This document shows, piece by piece, positions 4,902-5,486 of a stretch of DNA of 5,486 nucleotides. The translations under genes were made by a program, and so were the position numbers. The first letter of the stretch is position 1; every line of letters starts with the position of its first letter. The notes under the pieces were generated by a model that did no database searches, was not told the DNA's origin, and worked only from the letters and a program-made list of their open reading frames with translations. This DNA is from Candidatus Aminicenantota bacterium (lineage in GTDB: Bacteria > Acidobacteriota > B3-B38 > Guanabaribacteriales > B3-B38): assembly GCA_029880275.1 (NCBI GenBank), contig JAOUOQ010000135.1, positions 1-5,486 of the forward strand, written 5' to 3'.

Positions 4902-5486
4902 TCAGTGGGAGAGGCAGCCGGAGACATAGACCTCCCCGTTGGGATTGGTATCCCCGAAGGCTCTGAAGTACGACCAGACCTTTTTTCCAGTGTATTCAAA
5001 CAGCTGCACCCAGGATTTCCCCCCATAACCATGACCGCAGAGGATTTCATCTATCATGTCGTTGAACGTCCCAACCTTTACCGCGCCGAGGTGCACCGAG
5101 CCGTTGGGGTTGTCCGCACTACCAAAAGCCTTGAACGAGCGTATGAGGGTACCGTCTTGCTCGAAGATCTTCACCGTATTGGTCCCCCCCTGACCGGTGG
5201 CCACCGCTATCTCCTTATCAGCGATGATGTCGTCAAAATTGCCGGCAGCCAGGTGGATGGAACCCTGGGTGTTCTCGCTGCCAAAGGCATAGAAGGAGCT
5301 CAAGAAGGTGCCCGTTCTGTCAAAGATTTTCACCAGGGAGTTCCCCCCGATGCCGGTGCCGGTGATTATCTCATCTTCACCATCCCCATCAAAATCAGCC
5401 GCCGCCAGATAGACCTCACCCTGGGTATTGGCCGCTCCATAGGCCTTGAAGCTCGTCAGCATCGTACCATTGGTCTTGAAGACCTT
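4902..5486 (-). CDS. FG-GAP/VCBS-like tandem repeat protein, C-terminal part (5' end outside the window)
   Basis: The frame is open to the window edge, giving 194 residues before the TGA; the Met at 5460-5462 lies within a repeat and is not the real start. Three full repeats and a truncated fourth are visible, at periods of 52, 53 and 56 residues. The consensus runs roughly VKIF..(T/D)GT...SF.AFGS.N.QG.V.LAA..FD....DEI..GTG.GG. This is a beta-propeller-type design, usually found in secreted or surface proteins. Only the first repeat keeps a good calcium loop, DFDGDGEDE. The next two (NFDDIIADKE and TFNDMIDE) have lost it, and the last stops at GEVYVSGCLSH before it. The protein is probably extracellular, but any signal peptide, catalytic or adhesion domain lies outside the window. 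The full size and function cannot be told. Confidence 0.8.
   Translation of the reverse strand, partial: KVFKTNGTMLTSFKAYGAANTQGEVYLAAADFDGDGEDEIITGTGIGGNSLVKIFDRTGTFLSSFYAFGSENTQGSIHLAAGNFDDIIADKEIAVATGQGGTNTVKIFEQDGTLIRSFKAFGSADNPNGSVHLGAVKVGTFNDMIDEILCGHGYGGKSWVQLFEYTGKKVWSYFRAFGDTNPNGEVYVSGCLSH

Noticed and set aside
4902..5486. The repeats as a CRISPR array or a mobile-element repeat
   Set aside because: The repeats are in-frame, diverged and about 156 bases long or more, with a continuous protein pattern. They are coding tandem repeats.

Overview
The window is ordinary bacterial chromosome: compact genes, short intergenic gaps, Shine-Dalgarno sites before most starts, sigma70-type promoters close to TTGACA/TATAAT, and intrinsic terminators. 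Coding DNA is of moderate GC and the intergenic DNA is clearly AT-richer. The source cannot be placed in a phylum from this window. The mix of a clustered yggS-yggT-yggU group, a folate-dependent histidine-degradation pair and an FG-GAP-like repeat protein would suit an uncultured, probably anaerobic heterotroph, but that is inference.

Layout. Positions 1-90 hold the last 29 codons and stop of a plus-strand gene. After a weak possible terminator and a strong promoter (156-183) comes a plus-strand gene (247-618) for a small single-pass membrane protein of unknown function. It converges with a five-gene minus-strand run, read from high to low coordinates: yggS (PLP homeostasis protein, 4044-3340), yggT (membrane protein, 3336-3037), yggU (DUF167, 3005-2712), hutI (imidazolonepropionase, 2674-1385) and a cyclodeaminase/cyclohydrolase of the FTCD-C/FchA family (1322-693). 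A consensus-like promoter lies at 4127-4155 and no terminator was found inside the run, so these are probably one transcription unit. Upstream of it, also on the minus strand, is a monocistronic FmdB-type zinc-ribbon gene (4541-4239) with its own promoter (4578-4605) and a terminator (4205-4232). A 360-base AT-rich gap (4542-4901) follows. The window ends with the 3' part of a minus-strand gene (4902-5486) encoding tandem FG-GAP-like repeats, with its own terminator at 4801-4845.

How the genes work together. HutI makes N-formimino-L-glutamate from imidazolonepropionate. After a formiminotransferase moves the formimino group to tetrahydrofolate, a cyclodeaminase releases ammonia and gives methenyl-THF. 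Placing hutI directly before a stand-alone cyclodeaminase therefore makes metabolic sense, but hutH, hutU and the formiminotransferase are not in the window. The yggS-yggT-yggU order is a widespread conserved neighbourhood. No mobile element, CRISPR array, rRNA or tRNA is visible, and I found no convincing new biological system. The most useful leads are the split hut/one-carbon arrangement, the decaying repeat protein, the orphan membrane gene with a near-consensus promoter, and a few small palindromes and repeats in intergenic DNA.
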